A stretch of DNA of 64,000 nt from Aliiroseovarius sp. Z3. Its GTDB lineage: Bacteria; Pseudomonadota; Alphaproteobacteria; Rhodobacterales; Rhodobacteraceae. The stretch is from the NCBI RefSeq assembly GCF_029105185.1, contig NZ_JAFMZK010000002.1, positions 469,825 to 533,824 on the forward strand, in the 5' to 3' direction. This document shows, piece by piece, positions 1 to 8,153 of this stretch. The position numbers and the translations under genes are program-made. Positions within the stretch are counted from its first letter, which is position 1; each line of letters opens with the position of its first letter. The notes beneath the pieces were generated by a model that was not told where the DNA came from, did not search any database, and worked only from the letters and a program-made list of their open reading frames with translations.

Positions 1-23
1 CGGGTCAGGACAAAACGCAACAT
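1..23 (-). CDS. Possible start of a gene cut by the window edge
   Basis: An ATG on the minus strand opens a frame (MLRFVLT) that runs off the window edge. It follows mipZ by about 60 bases in the same direction. No clear ribosome binding site is visible and seven residues cannot identify a family. It may be the N-terminus of a downstream gene in the mipZ direction or chance. Confidence 0.2.
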
Positions 24-82
24 GATCGCGAGGGTAGTCGGGGCCACGCCCTTCGGAAAGAGGGAAAACGCGGCCGGGTCGG

Positions 83-895
83 CTAGATTTTGACCTCGAC
101 ACCGGGCAGGTTCAGCCCCTTCATCAGCTCGCGCAATTCCTGGCGGGCCGCGACATTCGAGATGTTCATCTGCCCAACCACACCGATATCGCGAAGATCA
201 AGAAGGGTCAGGCCACGCGGGAACAGCTCGCGGAAGATGACACGCTCGTTAAAGCCGGGGGCGACGCGAAAGCCGATCCGCGTGGACAGGTCCGCGACAG
301 CGTCCCCCATTTTTTTCTTGTTGTGCATCATCTGCGCGCCCAGACGGTTGCGCACGACGACCCAGTCAATCGGTTTCAGTCCCGCTTTGGCGCGCAACTG
401 CCGCGCGTTCCAGACCATCTCGGAATACACCGAGGGGCCTTTTACCTTGTTGGTTTCCGGGTCGACATGGGCCAGCAGGTCGAAATCCACAAAGCTGTCA
501 TTCAGGGGGGTGATCAGCGTATCGGCCAGTGAATGCGCCACTTGGCTTAGCCGGGTGTGTGATCCCGGACAGTCGATGATGATGAAATCGCGATCCGCCT
601 CCAACGCAGCCACGGCCATGGACAGGCGGCGGTCATAGGGGTTTTCGCCGGGCTTCAGCGTGGCGGGATCGACCTCGGGCAGGTCATGATATTCAGGCGT
701 TGCCAGATCGACGCCGGCGCGTGCCATGGTGGCCTTGCGGTTTTCGACAAAGCGGCCAAATGTCTTTTGGCGCAGGTCCAGATCCAGAACCCCGACCTTA
801 TGCCCCATCCGCGCAAGCGCGGTTGCCACATGCATGGACACGGTGGATTTGCCCGCCCCGCCCTTTTCGTTTCCGACCACGATAATATGCGCCAC
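83..895 (-). CDS. mipZ: Division-plane positioning ATPase MipZ (ParA/MinD family)
   Basis: 270 residues. The N-terminus carries the deviant Walker A motif GNEKGGAGKST of ParA/MinD ATPases at about residues 8-18, followed by DLDLRQKTFGRF, which is typical of MipZ. IIIDCPG near residue 105 is the Walker B region. In Caulobacter, MipZ forms a bipolar gradient with ParB and inhibits FtsZ polymerisation away from midcell. That role is known for the family and inferred here. The length and the DLRQ motif favour MipZ over a chromosomal ParA or a plasmid partition protein. It is expected to act in the cytoplasm on the nucleoid. Confidence 0.9.
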   Translation of the reverse strand: MAHIIVVGNEKGGAGKSTVSMHVATALARMGHKVGVLDLDLRQKTFGRFVENRKATMARAGVDLATPEYHDLPEVDPATLKPGENPYDRRLSMAVAALEADRDFIIIDCPGSHTRLSQVAHSLADTLITPLNDSFVDFDLLAHVDPETNKVKGPSVYSEMVWNARQLRAKAGLKPIDWVVVRNRLGAQMMHNKKKMGDAVADLSTRIGFRVAPGFNERVIFRELFPRGLTLLDLRDIGVVGQMNISNVAARQELRELMKGLNLPGVEVKI

Positions 896-1042
896 GCCTG
901 TATCCCCGACTGTTGTGCAGCTTCTTATGTGCGGCGACTATAGATATGAAGCCCAGCGGGGGGAAGATGCTGCGCGCATTGAAATCAGGGTTGAGTCTTC
1001 AGTGCCATAGCGTGGTTTTCGGTCGTTTGTGTGCCCGGCAGA

Positions 1043-1753
1043 TCATTTCGAACCCGGAACCCATGAAAATGCCCGGTCAAGGAACGCTGACGCATCTTGT
1101 GTAATGGGCGTTCCGTGCGCCATCACCACCGCCCGCGGGTTCCAGGATTTCACCTTGCGTACAGATTGGCGGAGAGCTGTTTTGTCGCGAAAGGCGATGC
1201 GAAATTTTCTTGGGACTGTGGGTTCTGCTTCGGTCATCAGGTCAAGCCGGGCCACCATGGCGCGCCAACCTGAGAACCAATCTTTCGGCAGTTGCTGCAA
1301 AAGATCGGTGAACAGCACCGTGCCGCTTGGGCGATGGTAAAAGACAACCTCGGTCGTGATTGCGTTTCCGGTCAGTATGACGTGATCTATATCGTCGGCC
1401 CAAGCAGGATCTGGCGTCTCGGTCAGTTCGCCTGCGAAAGAGATATCGGTGCGTTTGGACGGCAAACCGGGCGCGGCAAATGGTGCAGCATCTGGGAAGG
1501 CTGCGATCCAGTCCTGCAAGAACATATGATGGAGCGTGTTGGGCGCGATCAGGTATTTGACGGTCCCAAGTGCATCAATGCCTCGACGCAGCGCGTTCGT
1601 TAACGGGATGGGTGACCAGATGAACAGATCACGACCACGCAGTCGGATCACCGCCATGCGCGTCGGATAGTGAAAACCGGCAGCGGCTTTGATCGAGGGC
1701 CCGTCCGCCAGCCAAAGTTCGGGCCCGAACTGCGAAATCATTTCATGCCTCAT
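1043..1753 (-). CDS. DUF4336 family protein
   Basis: About 236 residues. The body (FGPELWLADGPSIKAAAG near the N-terminus, YLIAPNTLHH in the middle, VVMAHGTPI near the C-terminus) matches DUF4336, a family distantly like metallo-beta-lactamase-fold hydrolases. No enzymatic activity is established. The open frame extends further upstream, but that part would overlap the rpmE terminator and rpmE itself and has no domain, so I start at 1753. A second ATG at 1741 has a GAGG six bases upstream and may be the true start. Confidence 0.7.
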   Translation of the reverse strand: MRHEMISQFGPELWLADGPSIKAAAGFHYPTRMAVIRLRGRDLFIWSPIPLTNALRRGIDALGTVKYLIAPNTLHHMFLQDWIAAFPDAAPFAAPGLPSKRTDISFAGELTETPDPAWADDIDHVILTGNAITTEVVFYHRPSGTVLFTDLLQQLPKDWFSGWRAMVARLDLMTEAEPTVPRKFRIAFRDKTALRQSVRKVKSWNPRAVVMAHGTPITQDASAFLDRAFSWVPGSK

Positions 1754-1800
1754 ACCGGTGGTTCTGACAGCAAGGCTAGGGATGCACATCGCCACCCGCA

Positions 1801-1833
1801 ACGAAAAACGCCGCCCCGATTGGGACGGCGTTT
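1801..1833 (-). terminator. Rho-independent terminator of rplS-rpmE
   Basis: An eight-base stem, AAACGCCG with CGGCGTTT (1806-1813 and 1826-1833), has an inner CCC/GGG extension and a short loop. On the minus strand it is followed by a T run, and it sits 25 bases after the rpmE stop. Confidence 0.8.
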
Positions 1834-1857
1834 CTGTCTTCTCGAAGGGGCAGGTTT

Positions 1858-2079
1858 TTAGAACCCGAAGCCTTCGTATTTCGATTTGAACTTCGACACG
1901 CGGCCGCCGGTGTCCAACAAGCGGGTGCCGCCACCGGTCCATGCGGGGTGTGCCGACGGGTCAATGTCCAGCGACAGCGTGTCGCCTTCCTTGCCCCAGG
2001 TCGAGCGCATTTGAACGATCGTTCCGTCGGTCATTTTGACGTCGATCATGTGGTAGTCGGGATGGATATCCTTTTTCAT
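1858..2079 (-). CDS. rpmE: 50S ribosomal protein L31
   Basis: 73 residues starting [10 protein letters not shown], the L31 signature. It lacks the CxxC zinc knuckle, so it is the zinc-independent, alphaproteobacterial form. L31 is a large-subunit protein that helps bridge the two subunits. It lies 11 bases after rplS in the same direction and ahead of a strong terminator, so the two are very likely co-transcribed. Confidence 0.95.
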   Translation of the reverse strand: MKKDIHPDYHMIDVKMTDGTIVQMRSTWGKEGDTLSLDIDPSAHPAWTGGGTRLLDTGGRVSKFKSKYEGFGF

Positions 2080-2090
2080 AACGACGCTCC

Positions 2091-2465
2091 TTAAGCTTTC
2101 TTGGCTTTGTAGTTGGTATCTTCCGCGATACGAGCCGACTTGCCACGGCGGGTCCGCAGGTAGTACATTTTCGCACGACGCACGCGCCCACGGCGAACCA
2201 CGGTGATGCTGTCGATATTTGTCGAATGCAGCGGGAATACACGCTCCACGCCTTCACCGAACGAAATTTTGCGCACGGTGAACGACCCGGCAATGCCTGC
2301 GCCGTTCTTGCGGCTGATGCACACGCCTTCATAGTTCTGCACACGGGTGCGCGACCCTTCGGTCACCTTAAAGCCGACGCGGATGGTGTCACCGGCTTTG
2401 AAATCGGGAATGTCTTTTCCCAGGGCGGCAACTTGTTCCGCCTCAAGTTCTGCGATCAGGTTCAT
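2091..2465 (-). CDS. rplS: 50S ribosomal protein L19
   Basis: 124 residues. The block [19 protein letters not shown] followed by FEGV-type [10 protein letters not shown] and [11 protein letters not shown] is diagnostic of L19, which sits at the 30S-50S interface. An AGGAGA-type site precedes the ATG. In many bacteria rplS directly follows trmD. Here about 830 bases and one small gene intervene, so it probably has its own promoter. Confidence 0.95.
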   Translation of the reverse strand: MNLIAELEAEQVAALGKDIPDFKAGDTIRVGFKVTEGSRTRVQNYEGVCISRKNGAGIAGSFTVRKISFGEGVERVFPLHSTNIDSITVVRRGRVRRAKMYYLRTRRGKSARIAEDTNYKAKKA

Positions 2466-2740
2466 CTGACCATCTCCTATCTATGCTTGCGGTTGGTCCG
2501 CAAAGTTAGCTGCCGTCCAAGAGCTCCTTGTCTTCACCGGGTCCGCTTTGCGCCCGCAGGAGGTCGTCCGTCGTTTCTTTTTCTGTTTTTCAGCCGGGTC
2601 GTGGGGCGCAGAAGAAAGCGCCACCCCAAATGAAAAACGCCCGCGCGACTCAGACGAGTGGCAGACGGGCGGTGTATAGGGGGAATGTGCCTCCAGATCA
2701 AGGGTGTTGGCACGGTGTGAAAGCGTGCGCTGAGAAGGCA
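2466..2740 (-). other. rplS upstream region with a GC-rich hairpin
   Basis: No gene found. On the minus strand, bases 2603-2628 can fold into a GC-rich hairpin (GCGCC with GGCGC plus flanking GGGG/CCCC) around a pyrimidine-rich loop. It could be the 5' leader or promoter region of rplS. I do not recognise a known ribosomal-protein leader motif. Confidence 0.35.
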
Positions 2741-2770
2741 GAAGCCGCACCGGAAAATCGGCGCGGCTTC
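2741..2770 (-). terminator. Hairpin terminator of the small gene at 2801-2968
   Basis: GAAGCCGC (2741-2748) pairs with GCGGCTTC (2763-2770). On the minus strand it follows the stop of the 55-codon gene by about 30 bases. The T-rich tail is short and interrupted, so this could be a weak terminator or an attenuator. Confidence 0.55.
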
Positions 2771-2800
2771 CTTCGTTTCGGCGTCCGTGAGTGGTGTCCG

Positions 2801-2968
2801 TTAGGCAAGGACGAGGGGTGCCGAAAGTGCGTTGCGTGCTGTGCGGAACATCGGGATACGACGCTTGAGCTCAGCCGAAGGGCGCGGGGTGCACGCCGCA
2901 CGCTTCTTTTTCGCAAGGGCGCTCAGTGCGTTGATGCGGTTTTGTTTTGCAGTGATCAAAAGTTCCAT
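2801..2968 (-). CDS. Small basic protein of 55 residues, function unknown
   Basis: The frame runs from ATG at 2966-2968 to TAA at 2801-2803, starts MELLITAKQNRINALSALAK and is rich in Lys and Arg (KKKRAA, LKRRIPMFR). A good ribosome binding site, AAAGGTG, sits about eight bases before the ATG, and a hairpin terminator follows the stop. These signals and the lack of competing frames support a real short gene. It lies between trmD and rplS in the same direction but looks like its own transcription unit. No membrane segment or known domain is visible. The basic residues would suit RNA or DNA binding, but that is a guess. Confidence 0.7.
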   Translation of the reverse strand: MELLITAKQNRINALSALAKKKRAACTPRPSAELKRRIPMFRTARNALSAPLVLA

Positions 2969-3295
2969 GTCGTTCACCTTTCTTTGCCGTCATCCGGTCG
3001 TTCAGAGTTCGAAGTTCACAAACTGTTTTCAATCGAAAAGAGACTAAGAAAGATGGTCGCGTTAGGTTGCGGTATGTTTTGAAATGGCGGGTTCGGTCTA
3101 TCGTTGACTAAACGTCGCACGCCCAACAAATGACACAAATTCACCTTTCTTGGTTCCCCATATCTGGCGAGTGCAAAGGTGTATAAGCTGCGCGTTTTTC
3201 GGGATTTTCGAAACAGTTAAAGGCGAATTTTCGGACAGTTACACTTTTCGAAACAAAGCCACAAAAAAGCCTTGATTGAAATTGGGCAAAACCTG
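2969..3295. other. Intergenic region between trmD and the small gene
   Basis: More AT-rich than its surroundings. I see no gene longer than a few codons. It must hold the promoter of the small gene at 2801-2968. The string TTCACCTTTCTT occurs near 2979 and again near 3140, so a ribosome binding site-like segment is duplicated on the minus strand. The second copy has no convincing frame after it. Confidence 0.4.
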
Positions 3296-4174
3296 TCAAT
3301 CAGCCCCGTCTTCGTCTCGTTTTCGCCGTAATGATTCCCACAGATCCGGCCTGCGTTCGCGCGTGAGTTGTTCGCTCATGTCGCGGCGCCATGTGGCGAT
3401 CCGCCCGTGATGCCCCGATGTCAGAACATCGGGAATGCTGCGACCCCGCCAGTTGGCCGGGCGGGTGTATTGCGGATGCTCCAGCAGTCCGGCCGAGAAG
3501 CTTTCCTCTTCGGTCGAGGCTTCGTTGCCCAGAACGCCGGGCAATAGCCGCACGGTGGTATCAAGCAAGGCTTGCGCTGCGATTTCGCCCCCGGTCAGGA
3601 CGAAATCGCCCAGGCTGACCTCTTCAATCTCGTATTCGTCCAGAACCCGTTCATCGACGCCTTCAAAACGCCCGCACAGGATGGTCAGCCCGTCGCAGGC
3701 CGCAAAGCGGCGCGCCATGGCTTGATCAAGCGGTTTGCCACGCGGTGACATGTAAAGGATCGGCCAGTTTGCGCGGTCGCTGGACACGCCAGATTGTGCT
3801 GTGTCTATCGCCTTGCCCAGGACATCGGCGCGCAGCACCATGCCCGCGCCACCACCGGCAGGCGTGTCATCCACATTGCGATGCTTGCCTTCGCCAAACG
3901 GGCGCAGGTCGATCGGCTCCAAGGCCCACAACCCGTCTTTCAACGCCCGTCCCGTCAGGCTTTCGCCCAGCACGCCGGGAAAGGCGGTGGGGAACAGGGT
4001 GATGATTTTGGCGGTCCAGACCCCGGCATAGCGTGGCGTGTCGGTCATCAGTTCGCGCGGTTTGAACGAGGCTGAGACCGCGATTTTGCCGTGCGATTTC
4101 ATGGCGCGCGCCTTGGGGCTTGCGCCTGTATCGCTTGCAGAGGGCTTTTGTTTGTCCGTCATGGCGCTTCCCAT
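3296..4174 (-). CDS. trmD: tRNA (guanine-37-N1)-methyltransferase TrmD
   Basis: TrmD methylates G37 next to the anticodon of tRNAs reading CNN/CGG codons, using SAM, and prevents frameshifting. Visible signatures are [20 protein letters not shown], the trefoil-knot SAM site region [14 protein letters not shown] and [12 protein letters not shown]. The frame is 292 residues, about 40 more than usual. The extra N-terminus (about residues 1-42, polar) precedes the conserved core at [10 protein letters not shown]. Starts at 4174 and 4162 are both possible; the second has GGGAAG five bases upstream. It follows the sulfotransferase gene by 25 bases in the rpsP-rimM-trmD operon. Confidence 0.93.
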   Translation of the reverse strand: MGSAMTDKQKPSASDTGASPKARAMKSHGKIAVSASFKPRELMTDTPRYAGVWTAKIITLFPTAFPGVLGESLTGRALKDGLWALEPIDLRPFGEGKHRNVDDTPAGGGAGMVLRADVLGKAIDTAQSGVSSDRANWPILYMSPRGKPLDQAMARRFAACDGLTILCGRFEGVDERVLDEYEIEEVSLGDFVLTGGEIAAQALLDTTVRLLPGVLGNEASTEEESFSAGLLEHPQYTRPANWRGRSIPDVLTSGHHGRIATWRRDMSEQLTRERRPDLWESLRRKRDEDGAD

Positions 4175-4199
4175 ACCGGGTTTCGATGAGGGTGGAAAG

Positions 4200-5018
4200 T
4201 CAGGGCGTGCGACGATGGGGGGTCAACAGGCGTTCTTTCTGCGCCTTTAACTCCTGTTTTGACAGGCGCTGGCGGTTCAGCGCCAGAAACGCCGCGCGCA
4301 GCTTTTCCCGCTGACCGCGGTTGGTATGCGGGGCGGGCGCGAGGTCTGCCCGCACAGAGGCAGGCACATCCGCAAGATCCAACAGGGCCGTGGCCAATCC
4401 GTTCGGATCGTCCGAGTGATCTTCCAGCGCAGCAGTCACGACCGGGATGGGCGACAATGCCTCGGCCATACCCCGCGCTTGTTCAACCGGCGCGACGTCC
4501 ATCGGAAACCGTCCGCGAAAGGTGTCGTAATCATCGGTCAGACGGATTGAGCGCAGAAGATGCCCGTGTACCGACCGAAGCCAATCCTCGCGTTCGCGGG
4601 TTGTGTAAAAGAATGTGATTGCGACGCCGGGTCCAAAACGAAGGCGCAGTTCTTTCACGATGGTCCGGGCAAGTTTCTGGGCGGCGGGAAGATAGGATGT
4701 GATCAACCGCCCACCCAGCATCCGGTGCCCCGGCATCCCGCCCGAAAAGCTTTCGCGCGACAGGATGATAACCTCGTGATCGGGGATTGAGGCCAGGAAC
4801 GTGCGAAGAGCCTTGCGAAACAGATACAGGCGATGTGGAAAAGGTCGCTGTGCATACAGCCGCGCGGCAGCGCCCGCGTTCAGAAAATCGCGCTGGCCGT
4901 AATAGTCGAAATAGGGCGCAAGGGCGGCGCGGTTCTGGCTCAGGAAATCCTGAAGGCTTGTCGTGCCGGTCTTATGAAAGCCGGCATGGACAATGACATG
5001 GGGCTTTCCGGGGGTCAT
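4200..5018 (-). CDS. Sulfotransferase-like protein in the rimM-trmD operon
   Basis: 272 residues. [11 protein letters not shown] at about residues 13-23 matches the 5'-phosphosulfate-binding loop (KTGTT/S) of PAPS-dependent sulfotransferases. [15 protein letters not shown] around residue 155 resembles the 3'-phosphate-binding region (R...S). The acceptor cannot be predicted; surface sugars or lipids are possible. Its ATG overlaps the rimM stop by four bases, so translation is probably coupled. A similar KTGSS domain is fused to a glycosyltransferase at 20510-22816. Confidence 0.7.
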   Translation of the reverse strand: MTPGKPHVIVHAGFHKTGTTSLQDFLSQNRAALAPYFDYYGQRDFLNAGAAARLYAQRPFPHRLYLFRKALRTFLASIPDHEVIILSRESFSGGMPGHRMLGGRLITSYLPAAQKLARTIVKELRLRFGPGVAITFFYTTREREDWLRSVHGHLLRSIRLTDDYDTFRGRFPMDVAPVEQARGMAEALSPIPVVTAALEDHSDDPNGLATALLDLADVPASVRADLAPAPHTNRGQREKLRAAFLALNRQRLSKQELKAQKERLLTPHRRTP

Positions 5019-5527
5019 TCCGGAAAGACGCCCTTGGGCGGGTCCGCAATGATCCGGCCGGCGGCCAGATCGACGGTCGGCACAGCCTCGAGTGTGAAGG
5101 GAAGCAGCGCGCCGGTTTTCAGGCCGGGCCCCTGCACCTCTAACACATCGCTGGCGCCGTGATTGTGCACGGCCGAGACGCGGCCAAGTTCGCGGCCGCC
5201 CGTGTCCAGAACGGTCAGCCCGATCAGGTCGGCGTGGTAATATTCATCGTCGGGCAGGGTGGGCAGCGCATCGCGATCGGCCAACAGTCTTGTGCCCTTC
5301 AAAGCGTCGGCTTCTTCCCTGGTGCGCACGCCGTCCAGCCGGGCGGCGAACCCGTTCTTGATGGGGCGATCCAATACCAAGGCAAACTGTCTTTTGCCGT
5401 CTTCCGACCAAAGCGGGCTGTAGTCCCCGATGGCTTCGGGATCGGCACAGAAACTTTTCACGCGCACTTCGCCTTTGACGCCATAGGCCCCTGCAATCGC
5501 GCCCACGCAAATCCGATCGTCGCTCAT
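5015..5527 (-). CDS. rimM: 16S rRNA processing protein RimM
   Basis: 170 residues. The N-terminus [20 protein letters not shown] and the PRC-barrel region [12 protein letters not shown] are diagnostic. RimM binds S19 and helps mature the 30S head. I start at MSDDRICV (5527), not the ATG five codons earlier, because ATGA at 5524-5527 joins it to the stop of the 49-codon gene upstream. It also overlaps the downstream sulfotransferase start. Confidence 0.95.
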   Translation of the reverse strand: MSDDRICVGAIAGAYGVKGEVRVKSFCADPEAIGDYSPLWSEDGKRQFALVLDRPIKNGFAARLDGVRTREEADALKGTRLLADRDALPTLPDDEYYHADLIGLTVLDTGGRELGRVSAVHNHGASDVLEVQGPGLKTGALLPFTLEAVPTVDLAAGRIIADPPKGVFPE

Positions 5528-5673
5528 TTCACACCTACACAAATGCCCCGATCCACGGAACCGCCCCGGTCAAGGCAACGGTCCGTCATCGCGTTTCGTT
5601 CAAACAGCAATCCGGCCAAGAAACCGGCTCCGACAATCAGGATCAACCGAAAGGGACGAAATAGCAAACCCAT
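5524..5673 (-). CDS. Small membrane protein of 49 residues
   Basis: The frame begins [20 protein letters not shown] and has one hydrophobic segment at about residues 8-24, then a charged tail with two cysteines ([16 protein letters not shown]). AGGAGCTG lies seven bases before the ATG. The stop overlaps the rimM start as ATGA, and the gene begins 22 bases after bluB ends, so it is tightly embedded in the operon. Predicted as a single-pass inner-membrane protein with a cysteine-bearing tail. The function is unknown and I do not recognise a family. Confidence 0.75.
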   Translation of the reverse strand: MGLLFRPFRLILIVGAGFLAGLLFERNAMTDRCLDRGGSVDRGICVGVK

Positions 5674-5694
5674 GATACAGCTCCTGCTTGGATG

Positions 5695-6324
5695 TCAGCG
5701 CGTTTCGATGGGCAGGGCACCGCGCCGCGCCTCCCAGCCCGCATGTTCAAGTTCCGGGCTATCGTCAACCGTTTCGGGCCAGCCCAGACAGAAATAACCG
5801 ACCAACTGCCAGTTCGGCGGCACATCAAGGTCGCGACACAGCCGGTCGGGGTCAAGGATCGACACCCATCCCAGTCCAAGTCCACGGGCGCGCACCGCCA
5901 GCCAAAACAGCATGATGGCCGACACCACCGAATAACGACGCATTTCGGGCATGGTGCCCGCCCCAAGCCCTGCACCCTTTTCGGTGGCTTCATCGCTGAA
6001 GATGGCCAACTGGATGGGCGCGTTTTGCATCCCCGACAGTTTCAGCCCGGCATACAGCTTTGCCTTGTCACCGGAATAGCCGTGCAGCGCATCATCATTG
6101 GCGGCGGTGAAATTATCCAGAGCGGCCTTGCGGGCGGCATCGCTTTCCACGCGGATCACCCGCCATGGTTCTGACAGCCCAACAGATGGGGCCAGCAGAA
6201 ATGCGTCGAGGCACTCTTGCAAGAGTGCCTCGCCCACAGGATCGGTGCGAAAGCGGCGCACATCGCGCCGCCAACGCATCAGATCTTCAAGATCCGACTG
6301 GAACGCCTTGGGAAAGGTGTGCAT
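5695..6324 (-). CDS. bluB: 5,6-dimethylbenzimidazole synthase BluB
   Basis: 209 residues of the nitroreductase fold. BluB uses reduced FMN and oxygen to cleave FMN itself into 5,6-dimethylbenzimidazole, the lower ligand of cobalamin. The pattern RWRRDVRRF near the start, LLAPSVGLSEPWRVIRV and ARGLGLGWVSILDP match BluB better than generic nitroreductases. I start at MHTFPKAF (6324); the longer frame reads into rpsP. It lies 20 bases after rpsP and 22 before the 49-codon gene, so it is expected to be co-transcribed with ribosome maturation genes. No cobalamin riboswitch was seen. Confidence 0.85.
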   Translation of the reverse strand: MHTFPKAFQSDLEDLMRWRRDVRRFRTDPVGEALLQECLDAFLLAPSVGLSEPWRVIRVESDAARKAALDNFTAANDDALHGYSGDKAKLYAGLKLSGMQNAPIQLAIFSDEATEKGAGLGAGTMPEMRRYSVVSAIMLFWLAVRARGLGLGWVSILDPDRLCRDLDVPPNWQLVGYFCLGWPETVDDSPELEHAGWEARRGALPIETR

Positions 6325-6343
6325 GTCAGACCCTATTGGAAGA

Positions 6344-6745
6344 TTATTCTTCCGAAGCTGCTTCTTCTGCAGGCTCTTCGGCAGGTGCGGCGGCAGCTTC
6401 AGCCGCGGCGGCAGCCTTGTCGGCTTTTTCCTGCACGCGCTCCTGAGCTTTCTTGCCCGGCTCACCTTTCTTCAGGTTGGCACGCTCTTTTTTCTCAAGC
6501 ACGCCAGCCGCTTCCAGGAAGCGCGACACGCGATCGGACGGCTGGGCGCCCTGGCCCAGCCAGTATTGAACGCGTTCCATGTCCAGTTTCACACGCTCTT
6601 CCGAATCTTTCGGCAGAAGCGGGTTATAGGTGCCCAGCTTTTCGATGAAGCGGCCATCGCGCGGCATGCGCGAGTCGGTGGCAACAACGCGATAGAAGGG
6701 ACGTTTTTTCGAGCCGCCACGGGCGAGACGAATTTTCATAGCCAT
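6344..6745 (-). CDS. rpsP: 30S ribosomal protein S16
   Basis: 133 residues. The start [20 protein letters not shown] is the S16 signature. Beyond residue 85 there is a low-complexity tail of Lys, then Ala and Glu ([18 protein letters not shown]), as in other Rhodobacterales S16 proteins. AAGGAAAA precedes the ATG. It is the first ribosomal gene of the rpsP-bluB-rimM-trmD block. Confidence 0.95.
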   Translation of the reverse strand: MAMKIRLARGGSKKRPFYRVVATDSRMPRDGRFIEKLGTYNPLLPKDSEERVKLDMERVQYWLGQGAQPSDRVSRFLEAAGVLEKKERANLKKGEPGKKAQERVQEKADKAAAAAEAAAAPAEEPAEEAASEE

Positions 6746-6796
6746 GAGAGTTTTCCTTTTTTTCTAGCTATTTGCGGGGAAGGCCCCGGCATTTGG

Positions 6797-7099
6797 TTAT
6801 TCTTGGTGTTTCTTGTGATGCCTGATGACCTCATCAATGATGAAGTTCAGGAATTTCTTGGCGAATTCGGGGTCCAGATTGGCGCGGGTGGCCAAGTCTT
6901 CCAGACGTTCGATCTGGCGCGCTTCGCGCGCCGGATCCGAGGGTGGCAGATCATGTTCCGCCTTCAACTTGCCCACGGCCTGCGTGTGCTTGAAGCGTTC
7001 GCCCAGCGTATAGACAAGGATCGCGTCCAGCCGATCAATCGACTCGCGATGTTCTTTCAGAAGGTCCGCAGCGCGGCTGGATACGTCGGTCACAAGCAA
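6797..7099 (-). CDS. Chorismate mutase, AroQ type
   Basis: 100 residues, all-helical. It converts chorismate to prephenate for Phe and Tyr synthesis. Visible are R..IDRLDAILVYTLGERF (helix 1, with the Arg and Asp-rich pattern), AVGKLKAEHDLPPSDPAREA (Lys of the active site) and the C-terminal helix NFIIDEVIRHHKKHQE. The start overlaps the upstream GNAT gene by ten bases, so it is probably translated in the same message. Confidence 0.88.
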   Translation of the reverse strand: MLVTDVSSRAADLLKEHRESIDRLDAILVYTLGERFKHTQAVGKLKAEHDLPPSDPAREARQIERLEDLATRANLDPEFAKKFLNFIIDEVIRHHKKHQE

Positions 7100-7611
7100 T
7101 CCTCCGGTGCAGGGTGGCGATAAACCGTCAGGTCGGGATGGGCATTCCAGCCTGGCGCAATGCCATCCGGGCGGGCGTTCATTCGGGTGGCCACGGCGGT
7201 AGAGGCAACATTGGCGGGGTCGATGTACGACACAAGAGTGGGTAATCCCAACACCTGATACCCCCAGTGACGCACGGCGATTGCAGCTTCGGTTGCATAA
7301 CCGTGCCCTTCATATTCGTCGGCATAGAGCGAATAGGCCACTTCCGGTTCCGGACGGTGGTTTGATTTGCGCAGCCCAACGCGCCCCAGCGCAGCACCAT
7401 CTGTGCGGCGTTCGACATGTAAATAGCCAAAACCGTGTTCGTCCCAATGGCTCAGGTTCTCGGCAAAGCCTTCTTTGGCGTCCTCTCGGGTTGATGGGCC
7501 CCCAACCCATTTCGAGCGGTCCCGTGCAACGAAATCGGCGAAAGCATCAAAATCATGCGGTTCAGGTTTGCGCAAAATCAGACGGTCAGTGGTCAGGGTC
7601 AAACTGCTCAT
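7090..7611 (-). CDS. GNAT acetyltransferase (RimJ/RimL-like)
   Basis: 173 residues. It starts LTLTTDRLILRKPEPHDFDAF, the typical beta-1 of Acetyltransf_3 proteins. EYEGHGYATEAAIAVRHWGY carries the acetyl-CoA pyrophosphate-binding Q/RxxGxG/A-like loop, and YIDPANVASTAVATRM is the C-terminal signature. The acceptor is unknown: an amino acid, a small metabolite or a protein N-terminus. It is the last of three linked GNAT genes and overlaps the previous one by four bases. Confidence 0.85.
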   Translation of the reverse strand: MSSLTLTTDRLILRKPEPHDFDAFADFVARDRSKWVGGPSTREDAKEGFAENLSHWDEHGFGYLHVERRTDGAALGRVGLRKSNHRPEPEVAYSLYADEYEGHGYATEAAIAVRHWGYQVLGLPTLVSYIDPANVASTAVATRMNARPDGIAPGWNAHPDLTVYRHPAPEDCL

Positions 7612-8153
7612 GCGTAAGCCTCCGCTCCGCCATCGGCATCGGCTGCGGGGTGACGCCAGATCTCTACTTTGCCAAAGCCGGGATGATCGAAGTGCTTTTC
7701 AAAATGCGCACCAAGGCGTTTGGCAACGGCCTTGCTTCCTTCGTTCTCTAGATCGATAAGCGATATGGCAGTGGACCAGCCCAACACCTCATAGGCGTGC
7801 AGACGGGCAGCCAAGGCAGCTTCGGTCGCATAGCCCTTGCCGGTCGCACTGTTCATCAGGGTCCAACCGATTTCCGGCTCTGGCCAGCCCAACGGGCACC
7901 ACAAGCCGACATGGCCGACATAGGCGCCGGTTTCCTTTTCCTCGACACCCCAGAAGCCATAACCGCGCATTGCCCAATGCCCGAGCAACATGGCAACCAT
8001 GCGCCAAGTCTCATCCTCGCGCAGGGGGCCACCGACGAACCGTGAGGCATCCGTTGCGAAAAATGCCGCTTCGGACGCCACATCTGCTTCGCAAGGCGCG
8101 CGCAAGATCAGACGATCAGTTTCCAGACGGGGGATATTGTGCGCCAGGGTCAT
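7608..8153 (-). CDS. GNAT acetyltransferase (RimJ/RimL-like)
   Basis: 181 residues starting MTLAHNIPRLETDRLILRAP. GKGYATEAALAARLHAYEVL is the acetyl-CoA-binding loop and helix, and LIDLENEGSKAVAKRLGAH follows. The start at 8153 is fixed by an ATGA overlap with the upstream GNAT gene. The longer open frame upstream is a shadow of that gene. Sequence similarity to both neighbours suggests local gene duplication. Substrate unknown. Confidence 0.85.
   Translation of the reverse strand: MTLAHNIPRLETDRLILRAPCEADVASEAAFFATDASRFVGGPLREDETWRMVAMLLGHWAMRGYGFWGVEEKETGAYVGHVGLWCPLGWPEPEIGWTLMNSATGKGYATEAALAARLHAYEVLGWSTAISLIDLENEGSKAVAKRLGAHFEKHFDHPGFGKVEIWRHPAADADGGAEAYA

Noticed and set aside
6746..6796. 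Terminator between rpsP and the chorismate mutase gene
   Set aside because: A GGGG/CCCC hairpin is present but lacks a U tract in the right direction and lies inside a likely operon.
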